Shown here: one piece after another, positions 1 through 11,369 of the stretch
Numbering within the stretch: position 1 is the stretch's first letter
Layout: the number at the start of each line of letters is the position of its first letter
NCBI GenBank assembly: GCA_034359265.1
Contig: CP136892.1
Location: 13,254,501 to 13,318,500, forward strand
Length of the DNA stretch: 64,000 nucleotides
From: Canna indica
Taxonomy: Eukaryota; Streptophyta; Magnoliopsida; Zingiberales; Cannaceae
Direction of reading: 5' to 3'
Translations under genes and position numbers: made by a program
Notes under the pieces: model-generated
The model's database searches: none
Told to the model about the DNA's origin: nothing
Seen by the model: the letters and a program-made list of their open reading frames with translations, nothing else

Positions 1-180
1 AGAAGAAAAAAAAGTAAACATAAATAAAAAAAGTTTCTTATAACTAGCTGGAACCGGTACTTATTCCCGTGGGCTAGACAGCCCCATGCGGTCGGACGCT
101 TGGCCACACTTGCCGCAGCTGCACCAAAGTTCCATCCGATGGTGGAACCATTGACAGCGGCAACGACACATGCACAACAG

Positions 181-298
181 CAGCAGCTAGTGGCACATGC
201 ACATCTGCAATTGCATATGCACAACCGTAGTTGTAGTGGCAGCAGCTAGTGGCACATGCACATCTGCAATTGCATATGCACAACCGTAGTTGTAGTGG
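181..298. repeat. 59-bp tandem duplication in the BAHD copy 1 flank
   Basis: Two adjacent copies of a 59-bp unit, 181-239 and 240-298, appear identical by eye. The unit contains a run of alternating GCACATGC and GCATATGC-like words. The matching place downstream of BAHD copy 2 (about 51185-51245) has only one copy, so the duplication arose on the copy 1 side after the genes separated, or was lost on the other. Confidence 0.9.
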
Positions 299-440
299 CA
301 AGAGAGAAAAAAAGCAGGCAAGAGAAGGAAATGTGAATGATTGTCCGCGACGTGGCAAAATTGAAAATATTCATCTGCGATAACTTAATTAAGTGGTTGT
401 AAAGCTGTCGTAGATTATTACTATTTGTGACGATTTGAAG

Positions 441-690
441 CAGGGGCGTATGCATAATTTTTTTTTTTGGTATTTTTTATGTGCTAGCACATTACGAGTT
501 TGGGGATGGTGTAAAAAAAAAAAAACATTGGACAAAGCGACAAACAACTGTCCTCATTTTGATTTTTTGATTTTTTTTTGAAAGATTAGCCTCTAGTTTC
601 ATCACGGTGGCTATACCTTTATATTTTGATTCTTTTAAAAAAAAAGATGGGGACAAATTATCCACCTTTGCAAACGTGCATACGCCCCTG
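441..690. mobile_element. hAT-type MITE with 8-bp target duplication
   Basis: The 250-bp element has perfect 14-bp terminal inverted repeats, CAGGGGCGTATGCA, at 441-454 and 677-690. It is flanked by the 8-bp direct repeat ATTTGAAG at 433-440 and 691-698. The 8-bp duplication and CAGGGGCG ends are those of hAT non-autonomous elements. The interior is non-coding and AT-rich. BAHD copy 2 has the uninterrupted target once, at about 51052-51060, so this is a true insertion with a matching empty site. Confidence 0.93.
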
Positions 691-981
691 ATTTGAAGTG
701 GTCGTCTCTGAGCCATCACATCACATATTATGTGAAGTTTTGAACATTTACAATGACTAGTTGCAGCTCCTGTTACTCCGTTGGTAATTTGCGAGGGCAA
801 TAGTGGCTGGTGCAGATGCTTCTAACAAATTGTACGATTATTATCGATCCAACTTTTGAGTTTTACTGATCAGATCGAATTAGGGATTGATTCATGAGTT
901 GATATTTGAGTTGCGATGTATTAAATCAAACCACACAAATATGTCAAACATTAATTCTTGGACACCAATTCCATGAACTCC

Positions 982-2295
982 TCATCTTTGACCAGCGAGC
1001 TCAGCGCGCTGGGCGAGAGGCAAACCTCCAACGCCATGCTCCCTTTTGTTGCTGCCGCCACTCCTCACGGCCGCCGGCTTCCCCCATCCGAAGTCGTTTC
1101 CATAGACATTGAACCTCGGCGAGCTTCCCGTCAGCAAGTGCCGAGGTTTGTCGATGACACTAATGTTACCGAAGTAGGGAGTCGTCGCCCACTTCTCCTG
1201 CAAACTCCGCACCGTTGATTCGTTGTACGAAGCCACGGCCTGGTTTAGAAGCCATGCGCCCCAGCTGAAGCCGCGTTGCAGTAACTCCCCTGTCTTCACT
1301 GTCACCTTCTCCAAGTACACGCAGTTCCCAAGGTAAGCGTCCGGCAGGGGCGGCGTTAGCCTCGTCCGGCACCCGATCCCGAGCATGTAAGTGGTTTCCT
1401 CCTCCGGGTCGAGGTAGCGTGCTTGCGTCACGGACACCCAAAGGCGAGCAAGCAACGATTGGAGGGAGGAGATTGTGATCTGCTTGTTTTCGCCGCCCAT
1501 CTCTGCATTAGATCTGCGCTTGAGCATCGCCACCGTTTCCGCCGAGAAATGGAACGCGCACTCCTCGACCGGAGTGTAAACCGGCCTAATTCTAATGAGC
1601 TCCTCTGCGCTGCGGAATGGTAGACGGATCGGGGGCTTGCAGGAATCGAGGAACCAGCGATCGAGGACTGGCGGTTGGACGCCACGGTCGCTGCCGGTGC
1701 GGGAGATCTCGGACCACGAATTGAAGAAGTTCCAGAAGCAGAAACCATCGCCCACGACATGGTTGAGCGAACCGCCGATGAAGATTCCATCGGCGAGCTC
1801 GGTAACTTGGACGGCGAGCAGCGGAAAGCGATGCCCATCGTGGTTTATTGATCCGTTGATGGGGAAGAGCGACAGCACGACCGGTGGAACGTAGAGGGGG
1901 TCGAGTATGTCGGAGACCTTGACAGTGGGGACGGAAGCGTGGATGAACTCCGCGCCTCGGTCGTCGCACTTGAGGGAGACGGAAAGGGAATGGGGAGCGG
2001 AGTCGTCGTCTTCGTGCTTCGTGATGGCGAGGCGTCCTGCTAAGGGGAAGAAGAGATCGAGGGTGGCGGCGAAGGAAGTCCGAAGAGAGGAGATGATATA
2101 ATTGTTATCTTCGCCGTGGTGCTTATGGAAGAGGAGGCCCTTCTGGATGTAGTCGACAGAGATCATCTTGAGGTCCCATGGAGTGAGGTGGATAACTCGG
2201 CCGCCGGCTTCCTCGTCGGGGCGGCATGATGGACGGATTATGGACTGAGAGATGATCCGGACTTGGGCGATGGGCGCCGCTGCTTCTGCCGCCAT
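982..2295 (-). CDS. BAHD acyltransferase, copy 1, frameshifted C-terminus (probable pseudogene)
   Basis: The frame encodes 437 residues from the ATG at 2295, the start conserved with copy 2; an in-frame extension to 2433 runs through the promoter and is not used. BAHD enzymes transfer an acyl group from acyl-CoA to a hydroxyl or amine, usually in the cytosol. Visible marks are the HLTPWDL segment and QKGLLF near residues 36-56 (At3g50280/EPS1-like group), the catalytic HVVGD at 179-183, YLGNC near 321, and DFGWG at 401-405. Compared with copy 2, 38 bp are missing just after codon 417. The last about 40 normal residues are therefore replaced by 20 unrelated ones. The lost part includes the final strand of the second domain, so activity is doubtful. 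The acceptor substrate cannot be told. No intron is seen. Confidence 0.88.
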   Translation of the reverse strand: MAAEAAAPIAQVRIISQSIIRPSCRPDEEAGGRVIHLTPWDLKMISVDYIQKGLLFHKHHGEDNNYIISSLRTSFAATLDLFFPLAGRLAITKHEDDDSAPHSLSVSLKCDDRGAEFIHASVPTVKVSDILDPLYVPPVVLSLFPINGSINHDGHRFPLLAVQVTELADGIFIGGSLNHVVGDGFCFWNFFNSWSEISRTGSDRGVQPPVLDRWFLDSCKPPIRLPFRSAEELIRIRPVYTPVEECAFHFSAETVAMLKRRSNAEMGGENKQITISSLQSLLARLWVSVTQARYLDPEEETTYMLGIGCRTRLTPPLPDAYLGNCVYLEKVTVKTGELLQRGFSWGAWLLNQAVASYNESTVRSLQEKWATTPYFGNISVIDKPRHLLTGSSPRFNVYGNDFGWGKPAAVRSGGSNKREHGVGGLPLAQRAELAGQR

Positions 2296-2360
2296 AGATT
2301 TCTCCAATGGATTGGAGGTTGCAAGTATCCGGAAGGAGTGCCAATAATGAAGTTTGCACG

Positions 2361-2369
2361 TTTTTATAG
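2361..2369 (-). promoter_or_regulatory. candidate TATA box of BAHD copy 1
   Basis: Read on the minus strand this is CTATAAAAA, 66 bp or so before the ATG. Copy 2 has CAATAAAAA at the same aligned place (about 49339-49347). The position fits a short 5' leader. A MITE lies about 12 bp further upstream. Confidence 0.5.
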
Positions 2370-2381
2370 ATATGGATCTAC

Positions 2382-2623
2382 AAAAAAAAACTTCTATGGT
2401 GTTAGGCTCCATAGAAATTTTATGGAGCCTCATTTACGAGTGAACTTAATATTTTTAATATTAAACATAGGATAATTAATACTGAATCTAAAATGAAAAT
2501 GTTAGGTTCATTCATTTGCAATACAAGTTCATTCTTACTCTAAGTTCAATCTAAATTATACTAGGTTCAATTTTAATAAAATTAAATTTATTCTTATAAA
2601 GGACTCCATAGAAGTTGCACTCT
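2382..2623. mobile_element. MITE beside the BAHD copy 1 TATA box
   Basis: A 242-bp AT-rich non-coding insert is flanked by GGATCTAC (2374-2381) and GGATCCAC (2624-2631), an 8-bp duplication with one mismatch. The ends are imperfect inverted repeats sharing ACTTCTATGG. Copy 2 has a single GTAGATCC at about 49327-49334 and no insert. An 8-bp duplication suggests a hAT-type origin, but the poor ends make the family uncertain. Confidence 0.75.
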
Positions 2624-2702
2624 GGATCCACTGCCTGAATCACATCATCATTATATTATTTTTCTTTTTCTTTCCAAAAGATACTAAGGTTCATTCATAA
2701 AA

Positions 2703-3797
2703 GGATTAATTACAAAATATATTTCGACTTTTGACATGTTTCTTAATCTATTCTCACTTTTCAATTTTCTCAATTAAGTATGATACTTTTCGATTTATTA
2801 CAAATCTATTCCACCGTCTATCCAACATCAACTTTGTCGTCTGAATGCTGACATAGCTAATAATCTCAGTCAGCAACAGGGTTAATTATAAAATATATCC
2901 AGACTTTTTAATTTTTCCAATTCAGTGCACCACTTTTCAATTTGTTACAAATCTATCTCACTGTCTACCCATCGTCAACTTCGCTGTTTGAATGCTGACG
3001 TAGCTAATAATCTCAGTCAACATTCAAACATGAACTTTAACTTTTTTTTTAGCCCCACCAAACCCAGTCAGTAGATCACGACAAGTTAATTTAAAAAATT
3101 CACCTTTAAAAATGCTTGCTCGCCTCTTCCCCGACCTTGTCGCTTTCTCGCCGCCGCCTTTCTCTCAATTCCCGACGTCGCCTGCATCTCTTCGTGCTCT
3201 GTCTTCATCCCCGTCGACTCTGATACGTCTCTATTAATTTTCACCTGCTCGCTCGCCTTTCCCCTTCTGTCTGCTATGGTTAGTATAAATCCTAGAAATT
3301 TTTCATTAGTGATGATACTGTTAAATGTAGGATTTCATATGATATTATAAAATTTTTCAGCAGTGATGATAATGTTAAATATGATTTATCATTGTAGGCT
3401 TTGTTTTGATAAGAAAAATTTCAACATAAGTGAGGGATTTCTTCTCTCTGTTGAAAATTGCGAAGTTGACGCTGGGTAGACGGTGGGATAGATTTGTAAC
3501 GAATCAAAAAGTGATGTACTGAATTGGAAAAATTAAAAAGTATGGATAGATTAGGGAAACACGTTTGGTGGGGCTAAAAAAAAATAAGTTTAAAAAAATC
3601 GCGTCTGAGTGCTGATTGGGATTATTAGCCACGCCACCAACACCACGTCATCATTCAGACGACAAAGTTGACGTTCGGTAGACGATGGGATAGATTTGTA
3701 ACAAATCGAAAAGTAATATACTAAATTGGGAAAATTGGAAAGTGTGAATAGATTAGAAAAATACGTCAAAAGTCAGGATATATTTTGTAATTAACCC
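2703..3797. mobile_element. Mutator-like element (MULE-1) with doubled terminal repeats
   Basis: The 1095-bp element has long inverted ends: about 160 bp from 2703 matches the reverse complement of about 3640-3797. A second, diverged copy of the terminal repeat lies just inside each end (about 2880-3025 and 3459-3560). The 9-bp flanks TTCATAAAA (2694-2702) and TTCATGAAA (3798-3806) differ at one base; 9-bp duplications are typical of Mutator elements. It encodes no transposase. It sits in the 3' UTR of LINE-1. Confidence 0.85.
3110..3290. other. GC-rich interior of MULE-1, possible captured gene fragment
   Basis: Between the AT-rich terminal repeats lies a C- and CG-rich stretch rich in CTCGCC and CCGCC words, unlike the rest of the element. 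Non-autonomous Mutator elements often carry such pieces of host genes (Pack-MULEs). No protein family is recognisable, so this is only a possibility. Confidence 0.35.
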
Positions 3798-6121
3798 TTC
3801 ATGAAATAAGGGGTACAAAGGTAAAAAATACATTTGTTGATGCATTTAACATCGCTTTACGAAGGAGAGGAAACATTAAATTAGGAGACTGCAATAGATG
3901 TCTTCTACATGTCAATAGCTAATTGGATGATCTCATCTATTGAGCGAGAAGTGGACGAGAATACGTGTTCGTTCCGGCTTCTCCATATACTCTAAGCAAC
4001 CCATCCAACAAGTTCCTTTGCAATATCTTTTCGGCTTTGGGAATTGCATAAAGTCTCCCAACCTTCCGCAGGAGAGGTGATCTAGTGTAGGGTCGGACAT
4101 TGGAGGGGAGGGCTTCGCCATACTTGGAGAGCATGGCTGCATTGAAAGAACATATATACTGTCGACTCTGGATGAGAAGAGCAATGAAGACAAGAGATGT
4201 CAGGAATTTGTATTCCCCTATTTCTCAGCTTACTGCGGACGGATAAGAACATCTCGACACAGTCGCCAGAGAAAGAATTTTAACTTTGGGGGAGCTTGCA
4301 ACTTCCATATCTTGTGCCAAGGCTGGTTGTTTGGCGCTTGCTAATGGCGTGTTGGTGCTTGGTTTTGCATCTCCTGTGCCAAGAGATATTTATATCCAGA
4401 GTCAACCATGTATACTCCGTTATTCGAATGAGGTCATGTCGGCTTATCCCTTCCTTCCTTGATTTCCACGTCAAGGATGCAGTCACCCAACGACTTGGGG
4501 AAGAAGGATCACACCTTGGAGGTATTCCACATGCCAGTTTGTCTGTCCATGAACTTCGAGATTAGAGTGGGTGCCCGTAGACGTTCTTCGAGGCCTGCAA
4601 TTGAAAAGGATGGAACGTTGGGGAGCCAAGGAGTGTGCAGCACCAAGAGAGTTGTAGACGAGCCAATATTCCACAATAGCCAAGTCTGAAGAGAATCTCA
4701 GCCTTTCAAAATGCTTCGCCATCCCCATGAGGGGTTATAGCCAGATGCGGCCTCCCGCAGGGACGAGTGAGGAAAATATTTGGCCCTCAGAACTTGAGAT
4801 AGCAAAGAAGAGGGGTTGGTGAGGGAACGCCAAACCTTCTTCGCTAATAAAGCGAGGTTGAACAGGTGACAGTCTTTGAAATCGAGCCCTCCATCCTCTT
4901 TGTAATGACAGATAGCTTTCCAGGCTACCCAGTTGATAGATTGATGCTCATTGTTATGTCTCCACCAGAAGTCAAGACATCATCTGTTGATTTCTCCCGT
5001 CAGTGTTTTCGATAGAAGGAAGCAAGATATAACATAGGTAGGGATGACCGAAAGGGTGGATTTAATGAGAGTGGATTTCCCTGCAGGAGAGAGGAATCTA
5101 GATTTCCATCCATCTAACTTATTCTTGATCTTCGAGATGATGAACTCGAAAGACGCTTGCTTAGAGCAATTCACCGTCGATGGGAGGCCCAGATAGTGGC
5201 CTTGAGCACCAATGTGACGTATTCGCAACATGTTACCCAGTTTTGTCCGGAGACGATGAGGAGTATTTCGGGAGAAGAACATTGCCAACTTCTCAAGGTT
5301 CACTCAAAGACCACTCAGAGCTTCAAAGGATTTTAGAGTATTCCTTATCATAGCCATCGAGAGCTCATTTTCTTTACCGAACAAAATAATGTCATCTGCG
5401 AAGAAAAGAGAAGTGATCGGAGGTGCCAGCCTACGTACTCACTTTCACCCCGTGGAGGCACTGCTGGTTGCTTTTTGTGTTTAACAAGAAAGTGAGGTCT
5501 TCAATACATAGAACAAAGAGTAGTGGTGATAGGGGATCGCCCTGTCGAAGTCCCCGACCAGGGTTGAAGTAGTCATATACCGAGCCATTGGAGAGGATGG
5601 AGAAGGAGGAAGTAAAGATGCATTGCATAATAAGTGCTAGGAAGTTTCATGGAAGCCCATTTTCCTTAAGATGAATAGGAGGAATGACCATTCTACCCAG
5701 TCGTAGGCTTTGCTCATGTCAAGTTTGAGGGCCATCTCTTTGGTGGAGTTGGATTGCTTGCTCTTGAGGTGGTGCATGATTTTATGCACTATCAGTATAT
5801 TATCAGAGATCAGTCGACCTTTAATGAACGCGCTTTGGTTAGGGGAGACGACCTTTGGCATGATACCTTAGAGACGGTGCATCAGGATTTTAGAGAATAT
5901 TTTATAGAGGCAATTGCATAGGCTTATGGGTCTGACTTGAGACATGTCCTGCACATTTCGGCCTTTGGGGATAAGGGCCAGAATAGTATGGTTGAGGCCT
6001 TGGAGCAGACGACGACTGCCAAAGAAGGAGACAGTGGCCTTGAAGATGTCTTGGCCGACAATATCCAAGTATGTTTGGAAGAATGCACCTGTAAAGCCAT
6101 CTTCACCAGGGATACTATTGT
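3798..6121 (-). pseudogene. LINE-1 ORF2, reverse transcriptase and C-terminal part
   Basis: Read from 6143 downward, several broken frames together give a plant L1 reverse transcriptase. In order: an N-terminal part with SIPGEDGFTG and PISLCNCLYKIFSK (5868-6143); QSAFIKGRLISDN and KLDMSKAYDWVEW (5637-5861); GLRQGDPLSPLLF (5431-5628); an FADD catalytic motif near 5390; and GLPSTVNCSKQ and LSPAGKSTLIKS (4980-5303). Around 4250-4400 a zinc-binding RVT-like remnant follows in shifted frames. The normal D of KAYD is present, but stops between the blocks show decay. The ORF was split at 6121 by the Athila element and continues at 12503. Confidence 0.88.
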
Positions 6122-7287
6122 TGATAACATGTTTATTTTCCATCTTTTGTTGCTTATTTTCATACTAAATTCGAATTAAATACTTCCTAAAATGTGATTA
6201 TTATTTTATTTAATTTTTAGACAACAAATGATGGAAAGAAATAAAAAAGAATCCTCTTGCACGTTTTTTGAAAGTTGGAAATTGGAAAGACAATTGGACC
6301 TGGTCGCACTGCCTTGGACATGCCCACGCCTTAGTAAAGATGCATGTGACAGATCAAGAATTTACCATGTTAAAGGCTGAAATTTTGTTTCCAAGTTTCC
6401 ATGCGACTTTGGACTATCCTTTTGTATCTAAAACATTAAATCAAGATATTTGGTTGTTAGTTTATTGTCATGTAAGGTTGATTTAATTTTTATTTTCTAT
6501 TCTAGTTAGGTTTGGAATTCTCCTATAAGAGGAGAAAAGTTGTAATGAACAGGGGCAGCAATTCTTAGCTTTAGCCTTCTTTTTAGTTTTGACTCTTTAG
6601 AATTAAATTTGAATTCAACAGTAGTTTTTGGAGAATGAAATTGTTTGTATTTGCGATGTGTGGCTAATCCACTTCTTTCTAGCTAAAGGATGATTCGACG
6701 TTTCGATTCTACAGATTGTGAGATCCCTCTATACTTCACCTCTTTTACTTTCTAGTATTCATTTATTTTCTACAAAAATTATTCTATTGTTCCTTTTTAA
6801 TTATCGATCTGTTACTAGGTTATTAGAACAATAGCTAGTCTTCCGATATGGTTGTTCCATGCCGGATTTAGAGGTAAATTAGTCGAGGTTGTTGTTCAAT
6901 CCGTACTAATAGAATTCTTGAGTTAATAAGACATGTGAGATTGATGTTCAATTCATATAGTCTATTAAATTGCTAGAAATAAAGGAACTCATCATTGGCG
7001 TCTATGATCAATCCTACAAACCGAAATCGAGAACGTACCTTTAGCTAGACTTTTCTCTCATTAATTTCTCCTTAATTTTAATTACTGTTTTTAATTACTA
7101 TTTTTAAATATTGTCTTTATTTTATCTTGCATCTAATCAAATCCCCCTTTTTTTTAATTCCTCCTTTTTAATTTCTGGTTTCAAAAAAATTTGAAACTAA
7201 CTAGTCTTTGTGGATTCGACCCTACTTATCACGACTACAAAATCTCAAGAAGTAGATATTTATTTTTGGTGGATTAGACACTCATCA
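6122..7287 (+). repeat. 5' LTR of the Athila-type element
   Basis: This 1166-bp LTR matches 11370-12502 with scattered substitutions and small indels. Examples of difference are TGATAAC against TGATGAC at the start and a short insertion (TTTTGTTGCTTATTTTC) near 6142. The differences imply some age since insertion. Confidence 0.9.
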
Positions 7288-7292
7288 AATTT

Positions 7293-7310
7293 TGGCGCCG
7301 TTGCTGGGGA
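7293..7310 (+). other. primer-binding site of the Athila-type element
   Basis: TGGCGCCGTTGCTGGGGA begins five bases after the LTR. It is one base from the usual Athila-type site, complementary to the 3' end of tRNA-Asp. Confidence 0.8.
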
Positions 7311-7582
7311 CTGGTAATAATCTGTTTTAATTCTTTTTTTAATCAATTTTGACTGTGCAGTAAAATTCCAGATAGATTAGACGTGGGCGTGTCTTAAGAT
7401 TGATGGACTGATCTGATCGCACAAGAGAACTAATATACGATCCTGAGATTGAGGAGACTGCTAGAAGTCTTAGAAAGGCGACCCAACAGTGAGGTAAACA
7501 CGTTTCGGCACCCTCATCTTCAATAGCAGACGAGACATGGGCATGCCTTAACTCTGAAAGAGAAGCAGAAATAGAAGCAGGG

Positions 7583-8638
7583 ATGGCTGAGAATAATCTG
7601 CCTTTGCGCGAACTGACTGCTGCACCTTTTAACCAACCATCATTATGCATCACTTACCCAGAATCAGAGATAAACTTTGAATTAAAATCTGGACTAATAC
7701 ATCTCTTACCTATTTTTCGAGGACTTGAAAATGAAGACCCTCACAAGCACTTGAAGGAATTCCACATTGTATGCTCAACAATGAAACCACACGGGATATC
7801 CGATGAGCAAATCAAACTGCGAGCCTTCCCTTTTTCCTTAGTAGATGCAGCCAATGAGTGGTTGTTCTACCTTCCTCCTGGATCAATCAACGCATGGATA
7901 GGTTTGCTAAGGCTATTGTTGGAAAAATTCTTTCAAGCTTCACGAGCCGCTAGAATTAGGAGCGAAATTTGCGAAGTTAAACCAAAAGACATGGAGACCC
8001 TACATGAATATTGGGAAAGATTCAAACGATTATGTGTAAGCTGCCCCCAACATGGTATTTCTGAATAATTACTAATCCAATATTTTTATGAAGGTTTGCT
8101 TCCCATGGAAAAGAGGATGATGGATGCAACAAGTGGTGGGGCTATAGTGAACAAAACTCCTCAAGCCGCTAGGGAATTGATCTCCATCATGGCTGCCAAT
8201 TCACAATAATTTGGGTTTCGACAAGAACCTTCATGAGGGGTAAATGAGGTAAATGTATCATTCCTTGAATCTAATTTTTTTTATCTAACTACTATGGTCC
8301 AGAATTTGGTTGCAGGAACCACATCACAGGATAAAGTTTACAGAATTTGTACTCAAGCTGGTCATCCTACCGATATGTGTCCTACACTCCAAGATGAAAC
8401 TGAAAAATATGTCAATGCTATTAGAGGATTTCCTAGTCCGTCACAAAGGAGATATGATCCTTATTCGAACACTTACAACCGAGGATGGAGGGATCATCCA
8501 AATTTTAGCTATGGAGCGCAACCATCAAATTTTCAGCAATTCCAACTTAAGCAATCTGCCCCGCCACAACAATTCCCATCAAACTCAGGTACATCTCTCG
8601 AAGAAATTGTTAAATATCTTGCAATTAGTACACAATAA
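7583..8638 (+). pseudogene. Athila-type gag, broken
   Basis: The capsid part, 7583-8068, contains FRGLENEDPHKHLKEF, LRAFPFSL and LEKFFQASRAARIRSEI, the usual Athila gag run. A stop at 8066-8068 interrupts it. The frame then continues with YFYEGLLPMEKRMMDATSGG (about 8080-8210) and, from 8294, a zinc-knuckle remnant RICTQAGHPTDMCP. The first cysteine of that CCHC box is replaced. A C-terminal tail rich in Q, N and P ends at 8638. Gag packages the element RNA; this copy cannot make a full protein. Confidence 0.85.
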
Positions 8639-8965
8639 TTCCAACAGGAAACGAAGGCGAGCATAATGGAAACAAAAATAAACATTCAAATCTTGGAGAA
8701 TCAAATGGGTCAGTTGACATCAACCTTAAGCAAGTTGGAATCACAAGGCAAGCTGCCCTCACAAACTGTCATCAACCCAAAATAGAATGCTAGCGCAATA
8801 ACTATGAGAAGTGGGAAGAAGTTAGCAAAACCCAGTCTGCCAAGACGTGGGCACGCCTTAGAGACAGAACCCAGTCTGCCAAGACGTGGACACGCATTAG
8901 AGACAAAAACTGAAACTGAAATTACTGCCAACTAGAAATTAGATGAACCAGAACAGTCGAGAACA

Positions 8966-9893
8966 TTGACGATCAAGCCCCCCTTTCTGGAAAGATTGGC
9001 CAAGTCGAAGAAGAAAAATGAAGAAAAAGAGATTCTTGAAACTTTTCGCAAGGTTGAAATAAATATCCCCTTACTTGACGCCATTAAGCAAATACCTCGG
9101 TATGCTAAATTTCTCAAGGAATTGTGCACCAACAAGAAAAAGCTGACTGGTAATGAAAAGGTAAGTGTGGGAGGAAATGTTTCCGCTGTACTTCAAAGGA
9201 AATTACCTCACAAATGCAAGGATCAAGGTATGTTCGCTATTTCCTACAACATAGGCAACATTGGTATAAAAAGGGCTATGTGTGACTTAAGAGCATCTAT
9301 AAATATCATGTCATTGTCTATATATTCATCTTAATTTAAATATTGGTCCATTGAAAAAGACAGCTGTGGTCATTCAATTAGCTGACAGGTCGATCGTTTA
9401 CCCCGAAGGGGTGTTGGAGGATGTCTTAGTTCAAGTGAACAATTTAGTTTTTCCTGCAGATTTCTTTGTGCTTAACATGGAAGAAGACACTTCTTCCAAC
9501 TCATCTGAAATTTTACTTGGGAGACCATTCCTTAGCACAACTAGAACAAAAATAGATGTACATGATGGTACGCTCACTATAGAATTTGATGGGGAAGTCA
9601 TCAAATTCAATATTTATGATGTCATGAAATCTCCTAGTGAAGAACTTTGTGTTAATAGTGTTGATTTTATTGGCATTTCAGCTCACGAAATATTTAATTT
9701 GAATGTTATGGACATGAATATCAATCTGGACAGTATTGAAATTGATTATGAAAATAATTTGCATGTTGAAATAAAGGTGCTCAAAACCACAGAAAATAGT
9801 GTTTTATGCCTAGAACCATCTATTTTTCGCACTAAGCTTCTACATTCTATTGTGCAAACACCGCAATTAATTGGAATTGAGGCCGTTGCCTAG
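8966..9893 (+). pseudogene. Athila-type aspartic protease region
   Basis: Two adjacent frames (8966-9334 and 9351-9893) carry ERLAKSKKKNEEKEILETFRK, IPLLDAIKQIPRYAKFLKELC, ADRSIVYPEGVLEDVLVQV and LLGRPFLSTTRTKIDVHDG. These are the conserved linker and protease blocks of Athila polyproteins. The catalytic DLGA is altered to DLRA near 9285, and a stop separates the two frames at 9332. The frame ends at 9893 where pol would normally start. Confidence 0.82.
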
Positions 9894-11369
9894 GTATCTA
9901 AAATATACAACTGGAGTTACGTGAAACATGACAGTATTGTCTAGCCTAGGACAATAAACAAGGGCGCTTTTGGGAGGCAACCCAAGTTTTAGGCGTGCCT
10001 ACGCCATATTTATTTGTCTTTACTTTTGCATAATTTTCTTTTCAATTTCTTTAGATCTATTTTTATTTTTCTTTTACTTCTAATTTTAATTTCTTCCAAA
10101 TATCTTTTGGCAAATGGTGAATTCGATATCAATGGTAGAGCTTTGGAAATTCTAAACGAAAAAAGAGACAAAATTTAAAAGGCAGACTTGAAGTTTTAGG
10201 CATGACCACGCCTAAAACCCAAGGCAGTAGCAAGCAGTCGACTCCCTCGTCCAATGTTCAGGGAAGTTCTCGTTTTCCCAATTTGCTCTTACTTTGCTTT
10301 GAAATTATTTTGAATCACATTAGGGACAATGTGGATTTCAAGTGTGGGGAGGGATTTATTTTGCATGATATATATTTTTGCTCAAATATGACTTCTATGG
10401 AAAACACTTTTATGTAGCTAGCTGAAATTTTCATTAGGAGGTTACCGTTTTGCACACTTTTGATAAGTTTTTTTCGAAATCTTGTCATGAAACTCGATTT
10501 TTTTTAACTCGTACATTTCAATTGCTATCTTGAAAGATTCATTTACATCCTTGAACACCCCAATTCATTGTGTTTAGATGCCTTGAACTGAATTACAATG
10601 GAGAGCTAACATGAATAATGCATTTCTCATCCCTCCACACGATATATGACTATCTTTTGATGAACTCTTAGAATTCCAAGATGCAATAAACTTTTAAACA
10701 ATCATGCATGCTTAGTTTTATCTTGCACAGTAGGAACTTTACCTTGTTATGCCTCAAGTCTGAAAAAAAAAGAAAAAAAGAAAAAAAAAAGAGCATCACT
10801 ACTCTGCTAATCGCCAAAGATCATGAGTAGAGCTTGTAGCCACCTAGAATTGTGATCAATCGAGTAATTAACCGGGTGCATGTATCACCAATGTGTGTCC
10901 TCGTGTCAAAAGATTGCATGACATTCTAGGCAAGAAACTTAGATTTGGGGCCAACCGAGTAACCGGATGCATGCATCACCAATGTATGTCCTCGCGTCAA
11001 AAGGTTGAGCAACGATCTAGGAAAATAAAAGGTGCTCAGTCAATAACTTAAATCTCTTAGTTATTTCGACTTGTGGCATTGCTTGGTAGTTGTTTACTCT
11101 GTGCGATGATTATTTTTAAATTTTGCATGTGTGCTTAAAACTTTTTTTTCCTTTGCATCTTGTACTCTGAGTTTGCATCTAAGCAAATCATAAATCTATG
11201 AGGATGGATGAGATTTCATTGTGAAAGGTTTGCTTGCTATTGTCTTTTTGTTTGAGTCGTTAAAACTTTATGATGCGGGCTACAATAGGGTGTGAAGGAT
11301 TTTAAAAGAGGATGATTGTTTTGTATGAGTTATGATTAAGGACAAGCATCGTTTAAGTGTGAGGACATT
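9894..11369 (+). other. 3' untranslated spacer of the Athila-type element
   Basis: There is no long frame here. The GGGAGGCAACCCAAG word near 9980 is the usual start of the spacer that follows integrase in Athila elements. Its appearance right after protease marks the pol deletion. The stretch includes an imperfect repeat around 10850-11020 (two copies of an ACCGGGTGCATG...CACCAATGT...TCCTCG segment). A purine-rich tract precedes the 3' LTR. Confidence 0.7.

Larger units (their letters stand above)
1..981. other. 3' flank of BAHD copy 1, inverted homologue of 50789-51425
   Basis: Apart from a MITE and a small tandem repeat listed separately, this stretch aligns in inverse orientation with the DNA downstream of BAHD copy 2. 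For example, the part around 50-130 matches the reverse complement of about 51290-51370. The homology runs to base 1, so the duplicated block extends left of the window. No convincing gene lies here; the short open frames are not conserved between the two copies. Confidence 0.8.

Noticed and set aside
3933..4728. Several 65-90 residue frames on both strands as separate genes
   Set aside because: They overlap a decayed LINE-1 ORF2 tail, and the only recognisable pieces fit a zinc-binding RVT domain in shifted frames.
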